Assembly: GCA_003648845.1 (NCBI GenBank)
Contig: QMQA01000035.1
Location: forward strand, 1-8,365
DNA from: Candidatus Aerophobota bacterium
GTDB taxonomy: Bacteria; Aerophobota; Aerophobia; Aerophobales; B3-G15
Length of the DNA: 8,365 bases
Direction: 5' to 3'
The notes beneath the pieces were generated by a model. The model ran no database searches. It saw only the letters and a list, made by a program, of their open reading frames with translations, and was not told where the DNA came from. Positions 7,617 through 8,365 of this stretch are shown piece by piece (positions within the stretch are counted from its first letter, which is position 1; each line of letters opens with the position of its first letter). The position numbers were made by a program, and so were the translations under genes.

Positions 7617-8024
7617 TTAAGCAGTGAATTTTCGAAAACTACTAATTAAAGCTATTTGAGGAAATTGAGAAAGTGCTTTCTTAGGAATAGATGAAAGGTT
7701 AACATGGTCAACATTTTTCCTGAGAGTAATCTGCCTGAGAGCTTCCATAATTTTTGTCAAATCCACCCCCTTGGGGCAACGGGTAACACAGGTAAAACAG
7801 GAAGCGCAAATCCAGATCGTTTTGGAATTTAAAACCTCCTCTTCTTGGCCAAGCTTAATAAGATGAATAATCTCACTGGGAGATATATCCATCTCTGATA
7901 AACTTGGGCAGCCCGCAGAACACTTCCCACACTGATAACAGGCATAAATATTTTCTCCACTTAATTCTCTCAGTTTATCTAAGAATTTATTTTTGACATT
8001 TTTAATGGAAATTTTCATCCTCAC
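7617..8024 (-). CDS. hdrC: Heterodisulfide reductase subunit C-like, 2[4Fe-4S] relay subunit
   Basis: 135 residues with two classical [4Fe-4S] motifs: C29, C32, C35, C39 and C73, C76, C79, C83. HdrC passes electrons from HdrA to HdrB in the cytosol. It is shorter than methanogen HdrC (about 180 residues), but the ending FPQIALISSFRKFTA resembles the natural C-terminus of short bacterial HdrC proteins as I remember them, so I do not regard it as truncated. The chosen start is GTG 8024, because GGAGG ends 7 bases ahead. An in-frame ATG two codons later (8018) would have 13 bases of spacing. The start is 2 bases after the stop of the lipoate ligase-like gene and the ribosome site lies within that gene, implying translational coupling. 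Confidence 0.93.
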   Translation of the reverse strand: MRMKISIKNVKNKFLDKLRELSGENIYACYQCGKCSAGCPSLSEMDISPSEIIHLIKLGQEEEVLNSKTIWICASCFTCVTRCPKGVDLTKIMEALRQITLRKNVDHVNLSSIPKKALSQFPQIALISSFRKFTA

Positions 8025-8026
8025 TT

Positions 8027-8365
8027 TTATTCCTCCACCTTCATTGCTTTTAAAAAGTCCTCTGACTCAACACCAGGTGATTGGACTTTCCTTTTATCAT
8101 AGAATTTTTCTATTTTAGAGTTTAACAAACTCTTTTTCCGAACATTTCCCTTCAGCTCCTTCTCCAGCCCTTCAAGGCAATCTTTTGGATACATTGTGAA
8201 ATCACCGGAAAGACCAATCTCATTTATTCTTCTCTCTTTAACCTCCTGAGCAGCTCTTATCAATCCACCTTTTGCCTTGTGTATTCCATAAATAATCTCT
8301 ACCCCTTCTTTTATCTTTACACCCTTTGGTATTCTCGGTGTCTTTTTAAAAAGAAAGGCTGGAGA
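8027..8365 (-). CDS. Lipoate-protein ligase family protein, C-terminal part (5' end beyond right edge)
   Basis: The last 112 residues are visible; the frame is open to the window edge, so the catalytic N-terminal domain lies outside. The visible part opens with SPAFLFKKTPRIPKG, resembling the GKSPxFxxKxxRFxxG segment that follows the catalytic domain of LplA-type ligases. It continues with a pattern like the small lipoate ligase C-terminal domain: GGLIRA, then LSGDFTMYP (about 52-60) and LEGLEKELKG (64-73), and ends in a tail containing SPGVESEDFLKAM. Such enzymes attach lipoate to lipoyl-domain proteins through lipoyl-AMP. Neither the catalytic lysine nor the lipoate site can be checked here. 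A TTG within the open frame (8263) is not a convincing start because homology-like sequence continues upstream of it. The stop is 2 bases from the hdrC start, so the gene is in the same operon. Confidence 0.75.
   Translation of the reverse strand, partial: SPAFLFKKTPRIPKGVKIKEGVEIIYGIHKAKGGLIRAAQEVKERRINEIGLSGDFTMYPKDCLEGLEKELKGNVRKKSLLNSKIEKFYDKRKVQSPGVESEDFLKAMKVEE
8032..8036 (-). promoter_or_regulatory. Ribosome binding site supporting the GTG start of hdrC
   Basis: GGAGG lies 7 bases before GTG 8024 and inside the last codons of the upstream gene. Its spacing suits the GTG better than the ATG at 8018, giving a product two residues longer than an ATG-only call. Confidence 0.65.

Noticed and set aside
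7617..8024. hdrC as a truncated gene because it is shorter than methanogen HdrC
   Set aside because: Both cluster motifs are complete and the C-terminal PQIALISSFRKFT segment looks like a natural end of short bacterial HdrC proteins; hdrB follows normally.
1..8365. CRISPR array, tRNA/rRNA, insertion sequence or phage genes
   Set aside because: No regularly spaced repeats, RNA gene signatures, transposase motifs or inverted-repeat ends were seen; nearly the whole window is accounted for by seven metabolic genes.

Overview
The window looks like bacterial, anaerobic, AT-rich DNA. Shine-Dalgarno sites of the GGAGG/GGGGAG type precede all six genes whose starts are visible. Codons favour AGA/AGG and ATA, and almost every product is an iron-sulfur flavoprotein of strictly anaerobic metabolism. 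I cannot name the organism; a Bacillota, Desulfobacterota, Chloroflexota or candidate-phylum anaerobe would all fit.

Everything is transcribed from the minus strand as one apparent operon, with no plus-strand gene I can support. In transcription order (right to left) the window holds: the 3' end of a lipoate-protein ligase-like gene (8365-8027); hdrC (8024-7617); hdrB (7583-6696); hdrA (6694-4745); an FrdB/SdhB-like iron-sulfur subunit (4660-3902); an FrdA/SdhA-like flavoprotein (3889-2225); and the 5' part of a large fusion gene running off the left edge (2159-1). In the fusion, a GltD/NfnB-like FAD/NAD(P)H module is inserted inside an HdrA-like protein. No gene-free stretch exceeds 84 bases, and I found no terminator, RNA gene, repeat array or mobile element.

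Together the genes suggest a soluble complex. HdrABC is the known scaffold of flavin-based electron bifurcation (bifurcating FAD in HdrA, relay clusters in HdrC, two non-cubane CCG clusters in HdrB). The second, GltD-containing HdrA supplies a pyridine-nucleotide site where methanogens use hydrogenase and MvhD. The FrdAB-like pair offers a fumarate/succinate-type catalytic site without membrane anchors, and its FrdB has the motif of a [4Fe-4S] cluster where quinone-linked enzymes have [3Fe-4S]. The most interesting reading is a cytosolic NAD(P)H-, ferredoxin- and fumarate-linked bifurcating or confurcating enzyme. This is inference from co-localisation and motifs. The neighbouring lipoate ligase raises the alternative that a lipoyl-bound dithiol is the partner of HdrB.
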